64,000 nt of DNA. Source: Halobacterium litoreum (lineage in GTDB: Archaea > Halobacteriota > Halobacteria > Halobacteriales > Halobacteriaceae). The notes under the pieces are model-generated. The model saw only the letters and a program-made list of their open reading frames with translations. It ran no database searches and was not told the origin of the DNA. The translations under genes were made by a program, and so were the position numbers. Positions within the stretch are counted from its first letter, which is position 1. Each line of letters opens with the position of its first letter. The stretch is taken from the NCBI RefSeq assembly GCF_021233415.1, contig NZ_CP089466.1, forward strand, positions 1,674,001 to 1,738,000. The letters are read 5' to 3'. Of the stretch, positions 42,198 to 51,240 are shown piece after piece.

Positions 42198-43607
42198 TCA
42201 CTCCCCGCGAATCGCGTCGAAGAAACGCGTCGCGACCACGTCCTCGACCATCTCCGTCAGCGTCGCCTCCGCCTCTTCGCCCACGTCGTCGAACAGGCCG
42301 AGAGGGAGTTGGGCGCCCGCCATGTCGGCGTGCCCGCCCGCGGAGCCGATGTCACCGAACGCCGACCGCAACACCTCACCGAGGTCCACTTCCTTCCCGC
42401 GGGAGCGCGCGGAGACGTAGATAGTGCCGTCGGCGTACCCGTACACGAACGTCACCGTCACGCCGCGCATCGCGAGCAGGCGGTCGGCGGCCTGCGCGAG
42501 CGTGTCCCGGTCCGCGATGGCGCCGACGCAGGACGCCAGAATCGACCCGTCGAGTTCCCGGTTGCGGATGGCGCGCGCGATGGTGTCGAACGTGTCCGCG
42601 CTCATCGACGGGCTCTCGATGCGCTCTAGGATGTCGATGTCGGCCCGCGGCAGCAGCCACGCCCCCGCCTCGAAGTCGTCGGTCGTGATTTCGCGCGCGA
42701 AGTCCTTCGTGTCCACGCGAATCCCGTACAGCAACCCGGTCGCCACCGCCGTCCCGAGGTCGAGGCCGTAGCCGCGCACGTACTCCACGAGAATCGTACT
42801 GGACGCGCCGACGTCCTCGCGGATGTCCACGAAGTCCGCGTCCACGTCGCCCTTCGGCGGGTGGTGGTCGACGACGATGGATATCTCGGTCTCCGGGTCG
42901 AGTTGGTCGTTCACGCCGGGCGCCGAGTGGTCGACGAGCGCCACCGCGTCGAAGTCCAGGTCGTCCTCCGGGCTGACGTTGCGCACCTGCAGTTCGAGGA
43001 GGTTCACGAACGCGCGGTTCTCCTGGTGGGAGATATCCCCGAAGTAACACGCCTCCGTCGGGACGCCCGCATCCTCCGCGATGCGCTGGAGGCCCACGGC
43101 CGCAGCGATGGCGTCCGGGTCGGGGTTGTCGTGCATGAACACGCCGAGTGTCCCGTCGATGCCGTTCAGCGTCTCGCGGAGCGCCTGCAATCGCTCGGAC
43201 GCCCCAGAGGCCGTCAACTCCTCGACGCGGTCGAGAATCGCCTCGCCGGGGTCCACCACGCGGTCCGCGAGCGCGTCGAGTTCCCGCCGGTCGACGTCGG
43301 TCGCGTCGAACCCCAGGTACGCCACCAACTCGGCGTCCGGGTACACCTCGCGGGCGGCCTCGGCCGCGAGCCGATTCGTGTCCGCGGCGTCGGTCGCCAC
43401 CACCACCACGTCGACGTCCTGTTCGACGTGCCGAATCGCGTCCGGGTCCGTGACGTCCCTGACTTCGGCGGCGACCTTCTCGTTTCGCAGCGACTCCACT
43501 CGGCTCTCGTCGCCGTCGAGGACGAACAGCTCGCCACGCCACTCCGAGAGCGTCTCGACGAGAGCGTGGCCCGTCGTCCCACAGCCCAACACGAGCCGAG
43601 AAACCAT
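42198..43607 (-). CDS. TrkA-N (RCK) domain fused to a DHH/DHHA1 phosphoesterase
   Basis: A 469-residue protein. Residues 1-130 are a Rossmann-type RCK domain with GCGTTGHA (8-15) and LDGDESRVESL, which would bind NAD(H) or a nucleotide. The DHH phosphoesterase follows with HDNPDPDA (159-166), D226, and VVDHHP (246-250), binding two Mn ions. DHHA1 is at the C-terminus with GSAGGHADMAGAQ near 425. DHH-DHHA1 enzymes hydrolyse cyclic dinucleotides or short oligonucleotides; the RCK part recalls regulators of ion transport. A CCTTTTAGCGG box (43632-43642) predicts a leaderless transcript at this ATG. It is upstream of the CBS-ParB gene. Confidence 0.88.
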   Translation of the reverse strand: MVSRLVLGCGTTGHALVETLSEWRGELFVLDGDESRVESLRNEKVAAEVRDVTDPDAIRHVEQDVDVVVVATDAADTNRLAAEAAREVYPDAELVAYLGFDATDVDRRELDALADRVVDPGEAILDRVEELTASGASERLQALRETLNGIDGTLGVFMHDNPDPDAIAAAVGLQRIAEDAGVPTEACYFGDISHQENRAFVNLLELQVRNVSPEDDLDFDAVALVDHSAPGVNDQLDPETEISIVVDHHPPKGDVDADFVDIREDVGASSTILVEYVRGYGLDLGTAVATGLLYGIRVDTKDFAREITTDDFEAGAWLLPRADIDILERIESPSMSADTFDTIARAIRNRELDGSILASCVGAIADRDTLAQAADRLLAMRGVTVTFVYGYADGTIYVSARSRGKEVDLGEVLRSAFGDIGSAGGHADMAGAQLPLGLFDDVGEEAEATLTEMVEDVVATRFFDAIRGE

Positions 43608-43631
43608 TCGGTGTAGCGGTATCGACTGCGA

Positions 43632-43642
43632 CCGCTAAAAGG
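43632..43642 (-). promoter_or_regulatory. TATA-like box of the TrkA-N/DHH gene
   Basis: ACCTTTTAGCG on the minus strand lies about 27 bases before the ATG at 43607 and separates this gene from the end of the nuo operon. Confidence 0.5.
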
Positions 43643-43666
43643 TACCGCTGTGGGGGCGCGCCGGCG

Positions 43667-45160
43667 TCAGGCGCCGAACAGCGCGCCAGCGGCGTGAATC
43701 GCGGTCTGCGCGACGGGGTCGAACGCGACCAGCAACACGACCGTCGCCACGGCAGCGGCGACGACCGCCGCGTACAGGCCGGTCGGCGTGCCACGCAGGT
43801 CGAGGTCGCCGTCAGGCTCCTCGATCCAGAGCGCCTTCACGACCCGGGAGTAGTAGAACAGCGACAACGCGCTGTTGATGGCCGCGACGGCCGCGAGCCA
43901 CGCGAACCCGGACTGCACGGCACCAGCGAACAGCAGGTACTTCGAGAGGAAGCCGCCGCCGACCGGCAGGCCGGCGAGGCTGAACATGAACACGGTCATC
44001 GCGACAGACGCCACGGGGGCGCGCTTCGCGAGGCCGTTGTAGTCCTCGAACGTCCGTCCGACGCCCCAGTACTCGGCGAGCGCGACGAACAGGAACGCGC
44101 CCGTGTTCATGAAGCCGTAGACGAGCAGGTGCATCATCGACGCGCCGAGCACGAAGGAGTTCTCCGCGCCCGCGCCGCTCTGGAGCGCGGCGAGGCCGAT
44201 GAGCACGTAGCCCGCGTGCCCCACACTGGAGTACGCGAGCATCCGCTTGACGTTGTCCTGAGTCGCCGCGGCGAAGTTACCGAGCGTCATCGTGACGACG
44301 GCGAGCACCGCGAACAGCAGCGACCAGTCGACGACCGTGTTCGCCACGACCTCCAGCGGGAACGCGGTCGTGAGCACGCGGAACGCCACCGCGAACCCGG
44401 CGGCCTTCGACGCCGACGAGATGAACGCCGAAATCGGCGCGGGCGCGCCCTCGTAGGCCTCCGGCGCCCAGAAGTGGAACGGCACGGAAGCAGTCTTGAA
44501 CGCGAACCCGCCGACGAGCATCACGATACCGAGGCCGAGCACGCCGGCGAACTCCGTGCCCGCGACCGTCTCGGCGACGCCCTGCAGGAGCATCGTCCCG
44601 GTGGCGGCGTACACGAGGCTGATACCGTACGCCATCACCGCGGAGGACAGCGCACCGACGAGGAAGTACTTCAAGCCGCCCTCGACGCTGCCCCGGTTCT
44701 TCTTCAGGAACGCGACCAGCGCGTACGACGGGAGGCTCGCGAGTTCGAGGCTCACGAACACCGTCACGAGGCTGTTGGCCGACGCCATCAGCGACATGCC
44801 GGTCGCGGCGAGCAACACGAGCGAGTAGTAGCCCGGCACGTTGTCCTCCTCCGCGACGTAGTCGTAGCTCGCGACCGCGACGAGGGTCGTGACGCTACCG
44901 ACGACGAACGCGAAGAACAGGCTCAGTTCGTCGACGACGAGCGCGCCGTCGAACTGGACGAACCGGTACTCGTAGTCCACCGTCGCCGCCTTCGCGAGGA
45001 ACCACGCGGCGACGCCGGCCGTCAGCGCGCTGCCGATGGTCGTGATGGACGCCAGCAGCGCGTTCTTCTTGCTCTTCGGTGCGATTGCGTCCACGCCCAA
45101 CACGAGGAGCGCGGTCAGGCCCAGAATCAACTGGGGCGTCAGCGGCGAGAGTTCGGTCAC
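43667..45160 (-). CDS. nuoN: NADH-quinone oxidoreductase-like subunit N
   Basis: Antiporter-like proton-pumping subunit of archaeal complex I, 497 residues with about 14 membrane helices. Typical parts are SLELASLPSYALVAFLKKNRGSVEGGLKYF, with the helix-breaking lysines, and AAATQDNVKRMLAYSSVGHAGY. It starts at a GTG (45160), fixed by a perfect GGAGGTGA six bases upstream inside the nuoM end. Last gene of the nuo operon. The functional proton path residues appear present. Confidence 0.95.
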   Translation of the reverse strand: MTELSPLTPQLILGLTALLVLGVDAIAPKSKKNALLASITTIGSALTAGVAAWFLAKAATVDYEYRFVQFDGALVVDELSLFFAFVVGSVTTLVAVASYDYVAEEDNVPGYYSLVLLAATGMSLMASANSLVTVFVSLELASLPSYALVAFLKKNRGSVEGGLKYFLVGALSSAVMAYGISLVYAATGTMLLQGVAETVAGTEFAGVLGLGIVMLVGGFAFKTASVPFHFWAPEAYEGAPAPISAFISSASKAAGFAVAFRVLTTAFPLEVVANTVVDWSLLFAVLAVVTMTLGNFAAATQDNVKRMLAYSSVGHAGYVLIGLAALQSGAGAENSFVLGASMMHLLVYGFMNTGAFLFVALAEYWGVGRTFEDYNGLAKRAPVASVAMTVFMFSLAGLPVGGGFLSKYLLFAGAVQSGFAWLAAVAAINSALSLFYYSRVVKALWIEEPDGDLDLRGTPTGLYAAVVAAAVATVVLLVAFDPVAQTAIHAAGALFGA

Positions 45161-46710
45161 AGGAACTCACCTCCGAACGGCGCGGCGATTGCAGACGGCA
45201 TCGACTCCACCATCGGGTTGACGGCGTCCTGAATCATCCCGTAGAACAGGTCCGGCACGGTGCCGAGCAGGATGACCAGCAGGACGAGCACGACGATGGG
45301 CACGGTGTCGTGGGCCGACGCGGGCACGATGTCGTAGTCCGTGTCCGCGCGGAACGGCCCGAACAGCACGCGCTGCATCGCGAACAGCAGGTAGCCCGCG
45401 ACGATGACGATGCCGAACATCGCCAGCGCCGTGAACAGTTGGGCGTACGCGAACGTCGCCTGGAACCCGCCGAGGAAGATGAACAGTTCCCCGGCGAACC
45501 CGGCCATCAGCGGGAGGCCCATGTAGCCGAACGCGGCGGCGACGAACACCGCCGCGGTGACGGGCATCCGGTCCGCGATACCGGAGAGGTCGCCGACCAT
45601 GCGCGTGTGCGCCGTGTTGTAGATGACGCCGACGCACATGAACATCAGCCCCGAGATGAGGCCGTGGGCGACCATCTGGAACGTCGCGCCGCCGAGCCCG
45701 TACGTGTTGTACGCGACGAGCCCGAGAATCACGTACCCCATCGAGGACACGGAGGAGTACGCGACGATGCGCTTGAGGTCCTGCTGGGCGAGCGCGAGCA
45801 TTGCGCCGTAGATGACGGACACCACGGCGAGCGCGGCGATGAACACCGCGTAGTCGCTCGCGACGCCCGGCAGCATCGTGAAGTTGAACCGGAGCAGGGC
45901 GTACGTCCCCATCTTCAGGAGGACGCCCGCCAGCATCACGGACGCCGGCGTCGGCGCCTCAACGTGGGCGTCCGGCAGCCACGTGTGCAGGGGCACCGTC
46001 GGCACCTTCACCGCGAACCCGAGGAACATCGCGAAGAACGCGACGACCTTCAGGGTCTCGGCGCCGAGGCCGTACGTCGTCTGGAACTCACCGGCGCGGA
46101 GCGCTTCCGCGATGGCCGGCAGGTCCATCGTCTGCACGGGCAGGGCGAACACGAGCGCCATGAACCCGATGAACATCACCAGCGAGGCGACGTTCGTGTA
46201 GACGAAGAACTTGATCGCGGCGTACTTCCGGCGCGGGCCGCCCCACACGCCGATGAGGAAGTACATCGGCACGAGGACGAACTCCCAGAAGACGAACCAC
46301 ACGAAGAAGTCCAGGGACGTGAACACGCCCAGCAGGCTCGCCTCCATGAACAGCATCAGGCCGTAGAACTGGCTCTGGCGCTCCTTGATGGGCGTCCACG
46401 CGCTCATGATGGCGAGCGACGTGAGCACCGTCGAGAGCACGACCAGCGGCATGCTGATGCCGTCCACGCCGACGTGCCAGTTCAGCGTGTACGGACCGAC
46501 CGTGATCCACTTCGCCGTCGTCTCGAACGCGAGGCTCCCGCTCTCGAAGAGCGCGTTGCCGACCGCGTCGAACTGCGCGAACATCCAGAGGCTCCCCGCG
46601 ACGGGGAGCAGACTGAGGCCGAACGCGAGTTTGCCCGCGATCTCGTCGGGCGCGAGCATCACTGCGACGGCCGAGATAAGCGTCACCGCGATGAGTGCTT
46701 CGATCATCAT
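45157..46710 (-). CDS. nuoM: NADH-quinone oxidoreductase-like subunit M
   Basis: Second antiporter-like subunit, 517 residues, about 14 helices. The conserved glutamate lies in GLMLFMEASLLGVFTSLDFFVWFVFWEFVLVPMYFLIG-type sequence near residue 130-150, and LHTWLPDAHVEAPTPASVMLAGVLLKMGTYALLR is the family hallmark with the central lysine. The ATG at 46710 follows immediately after the nuoL stop and its end overlaps the nuoN GTG by 4 bases. It translocates protons as part of complex I. Confidence 0.96.
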   Translation of the reverse strand: MMIEALIAVTLISAVAVMLAPDEIAGKLAFGLSLLPVAGSLWMFAQFDAVGNALFESGSLAFETTAKWITVGPYTLNWHVGVDGISMPLVVLSTVLTSLAIMSAWTPIKERQSQFYGLMLFMEASLLGVFTSLDFFVWFVFWEFVLVPMYFLIGVWGGPRRKYAAIKFFVYTNVASLVMFIGFMALVFALPVQTMDLPAIAEALRAGEFQTTYGLGAETLKVVAFFAMFLGFAVKVPTVPLHTWLPDAHVEAPTPASVMLAGVLLKMGTYALLRFNFTMLPGVASDYAVFIAALAVVSVIYGAMLALAQQDLKRIVAYSSVSSMGYVILGLVAYNTYGLGGATFQMVAHGLISGLMFMCVGVIYNTAHTRMVGDLSGIADRMPVTAAVFVAAAFGYMGLPLMAGFAGELFIFLGGFQATFAYAQLFTALAMFGIVIVAGYLLFAMQRVLFGPFRADTDYDIVPASAHDTVPIVVLVLLVILLGTVPDLFYGMIQDAVNPMVESMPSAIAAPFGGEFL

Positions 46711-48786
46711 TCAGAACCACCCCCCGAGCAGGCCGAAGGCTACCAGCAACGCGATCAGTCCCAGCGTCAGCATGGCGGCGTAGTGAGTCACCACGCCGTC
46801 CTGAATGCGCTTGAGGCGGCTGCCGCTGAACAGGCTCACGCTACTGACGCCGTTGACGACGCCGTCGATGACACCCTGGTCGAAGGTGTCGGCGGCGCGC
46901 GCGACGGGGAGCGTGAGGCCCTCGGCGAGCCACACCTGGTACTCGTCCTGGTAGTAGTTGTTGTACAGTACCGTCTTCACCGAACCGAGTTTCTCCGTGT
47001 GCTCCTCGGGCGCGGGCTTGTTGTACAGCATCCACGCGAGGCCGGCGCCCGACAGCGCGAGCGCCAGCGACACCGCGGCCGGGACGAGCGGACCGATGTC
47101 CGCCGCCGTGTAGCCGGAGAAGTCGTGGAGCAGGTGGTGGTAGTGGTCGTAACCGAGCGCGGAGAACTCACTCATCTCGCCGATGGTGAGCCACTCCTTG
47201 AGGAACTCGATGTGCGCGCCCGTGACCTTCGCGACGGGCGTCATGTTCACGAGGCCGACCGTCGCGGCGAGCACGCCGAGCACGACCAGCGGGAACTTCA
47301 CGTTCCAGCGCACGCCGTGGGGGTTCTCGGCGGTGTCGCTGCGGGGTTCGCCGTGGAAGGTGAGGAACACCATCCGGAACGTGTAGAAGCCCGTGAAGAA
47401 CACGGCGAGCAGACCCATCGCGTACGCGGCGAGCAGAATCGGGCTCTCGCCGGCGCCGTAGATGAGCGTCTCGTAGAGAATCTCGTCTTTCGACCAGAAG
47501 CCCGCGAACGGCACGATGCCGGCGAGCGCGAGCGACCCGGAGAGGAACGTGTAGTACGTCACCGGCATCCGCTCCTTGAGGCCGCCCATGTCCCACATGT
47601 CCTCGTTGTGGTGCATCGCGATGATGACCGAACCGGCGCCGAGGAACAGGAGCGCCTTGAAGATTGCGTGCGTGAGCAGGTGGAACGACGCCGCGATGTA
47701 GCCACCCGCACCCAGTCCGAGCATGATGTAGCCGTACTGGCTGATGGTGGAGTACGCGAGCACCTGCTTGATCTCGTCTTTCACGACGCCCATGGACGCC
47801 GCGAACAGCGCGGTGAACCCGCCGACCAGCGCGATGAGCGCGAGGACGGTCGGGAGCAGGGAGTAGAACCCGTACATGCGCGCGACGAGGTAGACGCCTG
47901 CCGCGACCATCGTCGCCGCGTGAATCAGCGCGGAGACGGGCGTCGGACCCTCCATCGCGTCGGGGAGCCACGTGTGTAGCGGGAACTGCGCGGACTTCCC
48001 GATGACGCCGCCGAGCACGAGCAGGCCGAGAATCGCGAACCACGTCTGGGCGTCGAACCCGACGACGTCGAGGAACGACGCGACCTCGGTCGGCATCGTG
48101 CCCTCACCGCTCACGGCGAGCAGCGCCTGCTCGGCCATGTGCGGGAAGCTCTCGACGCCGCCGCCGGCGACGAACCGCGACGTGCCGAACGTCGCGAAGA
48201 TGCCGACCACGCCGATGAGGAAGAAGTAGTCACCGAAGCGGGTGACGAGGAACGCCTTCTTCGCGGCGGAGGGCGGCCCCTGTTCGCGGAACCAGAACCC
48301 GATGAGCAGGTAGGAACACAGCCCCACCAGTTCGAAGAACATGAACGCCATCAGGAGGTTGTCCGCGACGACGAACGACAGCATCGAGAACGTGAACAGG
48401 CCGAGGCCGGCGTAGTACCGGGGGAGGCCCGACTCGTCCTCGTCGTTCATGTAGCCGAGGCTGAACACGTGGACGAGGAACGCGACCAGCGACACCACGA
48501 CGAGCATCATCGCCGACAGCGGGTCGACGAGGAGGCCGAAGTGGAGGCTGAACGTGCCGTCACCGACGACCCACGTGTAGAGGGACTCGGTGTAGTAGTC
48601 TCCCTGACTCACCGTGAAGAACATCCACGCCGACAGCAGGAGTGAGCCAGCGGTCGCTACGACGCCGGGAATCGCGCCGCCCTTCGGCAGCAGCCGCGGG
48701 GCGAAGTACCCCACGAGCAGGGCGATGAGGAACGACGCGAACGGCAGCAACGGAATCGCGGGCGCGAAGTCGAATGCACCTACCAT
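46711..48786 (-). CDS. nuoL: NADH-quinone oxidoreductase-like subunit L
   Basis: Largest antiporter-like subunit, 691 residues. Core helices carry MAFMFFELVGLCSYLLIGFWF with the key Glu, FPLHTWLPDAMEGPTPVSALIHAATMVAAGVYLV, and VLAYSTISQYGYIMLG. The length leaves room for the C-terminal lateral helix that clamps M and N. The final segment is a membrane helix ending in LLGGWF. Sits between nuoK and nuoM with no gap. Confidence 0.96.
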   Translation of the reverse strand: MVGAFDFAPAIPLLPFASFLIALLVGYFAPRLLPKGGAIPGVVATAGSLLLSAWMFFTVSQGDYYTESLYTWVVGDGTFSLHFGLLVDPLSAMMLVVVSLVAFLVHVFSLGYMNDEDESGLPRYYAGLGLFTFSMLSFVVADNLLMAFMFFELVGLCSYLLIGFWFREQGPPSAAKKAFLVTRFGDYFFLIGVVGIFATFGTSRFVAGGGVESFPHMAEQALLAVSGEGTMPTEVASFLDVVGFDAQTWFAILGLLVLGGVIGKSAQFPLHTWLPDAMEGPTPVSALIHAATMVAAGVYLVARMYGFYSLLPTVLALIALVGGFTALFAASMGVVKDEIKQVLAYSTISQYGYIMLGLGAGGYIAASFHLLTHAIFKALLFLGAGSVIIAMHHNEDMWDMGGLKERMPVTYYTFLSGSLALAGIVPFAGFWSKDEILYETLIYGAGESPILLAAYAMGLLAVFFTGFYTFRMVFLTFHGEPRSDTAENPHGVRWNVKFPLVVLGVLAATVGLVNMTPVAKVTGAHIEFLKEWLTIGEMSEFSALGYDHYHHLLHDFSGYTAADIGPLVPAAVSLALALSGAGLAWMLYNKPAPEEHTEKLGSVKTVLYNNYYQDEYQVWLAEGLTLPVARAADTFDQGVIDGVVNGVSSVSLFSGSRLKRIQDGVVTHYAAMLTLGLIALLVAFGLLGGWF

Positions 48787-48787
48787 C

Positions 48788-49093
48788 TTACCACCTCATC
48801 GTCGTTGCGTTCCGCACGTCGATGTCGTCGAAGTTCCGGTACAACACGAGGATGATGCCGAGGCCGACGGCGACTTCGGCGGCGGCCAACCCCATCACGA
48901 ACAGGCTGAACACCTGCCCGGTGAGGTTGCCGTAGAAGTGCGAGAACGCGACGAAGTTGATGTTCGCGGCGTTCAGCATCAACTCGACGCTGATGAGGAA
49001 CATCAGTGCGTTCTCGCGCGTGAGCACGCCGAAGACGCCCGTGCAGAACACGGCCGCGGACAACAGGAGGTAGTACTCGACGGCGACCGCCAT
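48788..49093 (-). CDS. nuoK: NADH-quinone oxidoreductase-like subunit K
   Basis: Small three-helix subunit, 101 residues. The two conserved membrane glutamates are visible in MFLISVELMLNAANINFVAF and AAAEVAVGLGIILVLYR. GGAGGTGA (49103-49110) lies before the ATG within the end of nuoJ2, and the ATG shares a base with the nuoJ2 stop. Part of the proton-coupling E-channel with J and H. Confidence 0.95.
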   Translation of the reverse strand: MAVAVEYYLLLSAAVFCTGVFGVLTRENALMFLISVELMLNAANINFVAFSHFYGNLTGQVFSLFVMGLAAAEVAVGLGIILVLYRNFDDIDVRNATTMRW

Positions 49094-49404
49094 TATTCGC
49101 CGTCACCTCCCTGGTCGTCCCGCTTCGCGAGCAACACCGCACCCTCGAGTGCGGCGTCCAGCAGCAACGCGACGATGATGAACGAGGCGAGGAACCCCTC
49201 GCTGGCGACAACGCTGTCGCCGGCGGCGTCCAGCAGGCCGATGAGCGCGTAGCCGATGGACGCCGTGATGTTCGCGTCACCGAAACCGACCGGGTCCCCG
49301 AATCCGGCACCGAGGAACACGGCCGCGAACACGCCGAACAACGCCACGGCGAGGATGCCGGGAACGAACGTCGACGGGTTTCGAAGTTCCGGACGCGTCG
49401 TCAT
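49093..49404 (-). CDS. nuoJ2: NuoJ-like protein, C-terminal half
   Basis: A 103-residue protein with three hydrophobic segments, corresponding to the second part of bacterial NuoJ. EGFLASFIIVALLLDAALEGAVLLAKRDDQGG resembles the end of NuoJ. A strong AGGAGGTGA lies eight bases before the ATG, which overlaps the nuoJ1 stop by 4 bases. NuoJ is split in two genes here, as I recall for other haloarchaea. The polypeptides should assemble side by side. Confidence 0.85.
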   Translation of the reverse strand: MTTRPELRNPSTFVPGILAVALFGVFAAVFLGAGFGDPVGFGDANITASIGYALIGLLDAAGDSVVASEGFLASFIIVALLLDAALEGAVLLAKRDDQGGDGE

Positions 49405-49679
49405 GCGTTAGTCACCTCCTCTGTACGTCTGTCTTGACGTGTGAGCATCACCGCGAACGTGATGAGGATGAGGACGCCGCCGACGTAGACGAGAATCTGC
49501 ACCGCGGCGACGAACTCCGCCTGTAGCATCACGTAGTGCACGGCGAAGCTCAACAGCGAGCCGCCGAGCAAAAGCGCGGAGTGCCACACGTCCCGCACCA
49601 GTATAGCGCCGAGGCTACACGCCACGGTCAGTAGCGCGAACAGCCCGAACGCGAGTGTTTCGTATACCATTTCAGTCAC
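49401..49679 (-). CDS. nuoJ1: NuoJ-like protein, N-terminal half
   Basis: A 92-residue protein with three membrane helices covering the first half of NuoJ. AEFVAAVQILVYVGGVLILITFAVMLT includes the pi-bulge helix region and its conserved tyrosine. AAGGTGA precedes the ATG. A 50-base gap separates it from nuoI upstream, the only real gap in the operon. Confidence 0.9.
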   Translation of the reverse strand: MTEMVYETLAFGLFALLTVACSLGAILVRDVWHSALLLGGSLLSFAVHYVMLQAEFVAAVQILVYVGGVLILITFAVMLTRQDRRTEEVTNA

Positions 49680-49729
49680 CTTGTGGTTCGCAAATACGCC
49701 CTTTGTAGGTTTCGAGACGGGCGCGAGTC

Positions 49730-50191
49730 TTACTGGTAGTCAACCTCGCCTTCGCCCTCGCCGATCCACGCACCGCGGTCGGGTTCGCGAGACGCGAGCG
49801 GGTCGATGTCGTTGTACCACGGTACGTTCTTCAACTGCTCTTTGTTGAACACGAGGTCGTGTTTCGTGTCCCCAGTGAACTCGAAGTTCTGGGTGAGCAG
49901 GATGGCGTCCACGGGGCAGACCTCCTCGCAGAGCCGGCAGTAGATGCACTGGCCGACGTGGAGGTTGTACTGCTCGCCGTTGCGCTGCTTGTCCGTCACG
50001 ATCTGGATGGTGTCGTTCGGACAGACGTTCTCGCACTGTCGACACCAGATGCAACGCTCCTGGCTGAACTTGTGGACGCCGCGGAAGCGCGGACTGACTT
50101 CCGGCGCTTCTTCGGGGTACTCGACGGTGAACGTCTCCCCGCTGAGCGCGTGTTTCATCGTCGTTGCCATCGACTTCAGGAGGCCTATCAT
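49730..50191 (-). CDS. nuoI: NADH-quinone oxidoreductase-like subunit I
   Basis: Iron-sulfur subunit with two [4Fe-4S] clusters (N6a, N6b), 153 residues. The motifs CIWCRQCENVCP and CIYCRLCEEVCP are both complete. The short N-terminal amphipathic helix (MIGLLKSMATTMKHAL) anchors it to the membrane arm. The ATG overlaps the nuoH stop (ATGA), which fixes the start at 50191. It passes electrons towards cluster N2 in NuoB. Confidence 0.96.
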   Translation of the reverse strand: MIGLLKSMATTMKHALSGETFTVEYPEEAPEVSPRFRGVHKFSQERCIWCRQCENVCPNDTIQIVTDKQRNGEQYNLHVGQCIYCRLCEEVCPVDAILLTQNFEFTGDTKHDLVFNKEQLKNVPWYNDIDPLASREPDRGAWIGEGEGEVDYQ

Positions 50192-51240
50192 AGTCCGGTC
50201 ACCCCGAGAATCGCAGCAGTGAGTACGAGATTGACGAAGGAGAGGACGAGCATGCCCTTCCAGCCAATCTCGATGAGTTGGTCGATGCGCACGCGGGGCA
50301 TCGCGGAGCGACACCACTGCGTGAACAGGAACACCGACCAGATCTTGATGATGAACCAGACGAAGCCGGGCAACACCGGCCCCGCGGGTCCACCGAGGAA
50401 CAGCGTCGTCACGATGGCGCCGCCGAGGAAGATGTGGATGAACTCGCCCATGTAGAACAGGACGAAGTAGATACTCGAGTACTCGGTCATGTACCCGGCG
50501 ACAATCTCGGTCGGCGCTTCGGGCGTGTCGAACGGGTTACGCCCGACTTCCGCGAGGTTCGCCACCATGAACAGCACGAACGCGAACGGGTTCACGAACG
50601 CGAACCACGCGGGGATGCGGATACCCGCGATGGTCACGAGCGTCTCCGTCTGCGCCGCGACGATACCGCTCATCTGGAGCGTGCCCGTGAACAACACGAC
50701 GGACGCCGCGGTGACGACGAGCGGAATCTCGTAAGCGACGTTCTGTGCGACGGCGCGCAGGCCGCCGAGCAGACTGAACTTGTTGTTCGACCCGTACCCG
50801 CCCATCAGGAGCCCGAGGCTCGCAATCGATGCGACGGCGAAGACGAACACGAGGCCGCTCTCCGGGTCCGCGAGGTGGATGCCGTTACCCATCGGGATGA
50901 CGGCGAATCCGAGCAGGGCCGAGAACGCCAGCACGACCGGCGCGAGGTCGTACGCCGGACGGTCGACCTCCTCGGGGATGATGAGTTCTTTCGCCATCAG
51001 TTGGACTGCGGACGCGGGAATGATGAGCAGTCCGAACGGCCCGATGCGGTTGACCGCGATGCGGTCGGTGAACGCCGCCGTGATCTTGCGTTTCGCCCAC
51101 GGACCGGCGACGCCTGCGTTGGCGAGCATGATGTTCCCGATGAGGAACGCCGCGATGAACATCGCGACGGCTTCACCGAGGAACCCGGTGAGGCCGAGCA
51201 GGTCGGCGATGGTGTCGGGGAGTGGCGTCGGCGTCGCCAT
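50188..51240 (-). CDS. nuoH: NADH-quinone oxidoreductase-like subunit H
   Basis: Membrane subunit forming the quinone cavity and first proton path, 350 residues, about eight helices. Landmarks are DRIAVNRIGPFGLL, the loop GSNNKFSLLGGLRAVAQNVAYEIPLV, EVGRNPFDTPEAPTEIVAGYMTEYSS with the acidic E-channel residues, and WCRSAMPRVRIDQLIEIGWK. It starts directly after the nuoCD stop. Confidence 0.96.
   Translation of the reverse strand: MATPTPLPDTIADLLGLTGFLGEAVAMFIAAFLIGNIMLANAGVAGPWAKRKITAAFTDRIAVNRIGPFGLLIIPASAVQLMAKELIIPEEVDRPAYDLAPVVLAFSALLGFAVIPMGNGIHLADPESGLVFVFAVASIASLGLLMGGYGSNNKFSLLGGLRAVAQNVAYEIPLVVTAASVVLFTGTLQMSGIVAAQTETLVTIAGIRIPAWFAFVNPFAFVLFMVANLAEVGRNPFDTPEAPTEIVAGYMTEYSSIYFVLFYMGEFIHIFLGGAIVTTLFLGGPAGPVLPGFVWFIIKIWSVFLFTQWCRSAMPRVRIDQLIEIGWKGMLVLSFVNLVLTAAILGVTGL

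Noticed and set aside
45079-47979. 966-codon open frame on the plus strand
   Set aside because: Antisense to nuoL, nuoM and nuoN, with His/Arg/Glu-rich sequence and no domain.
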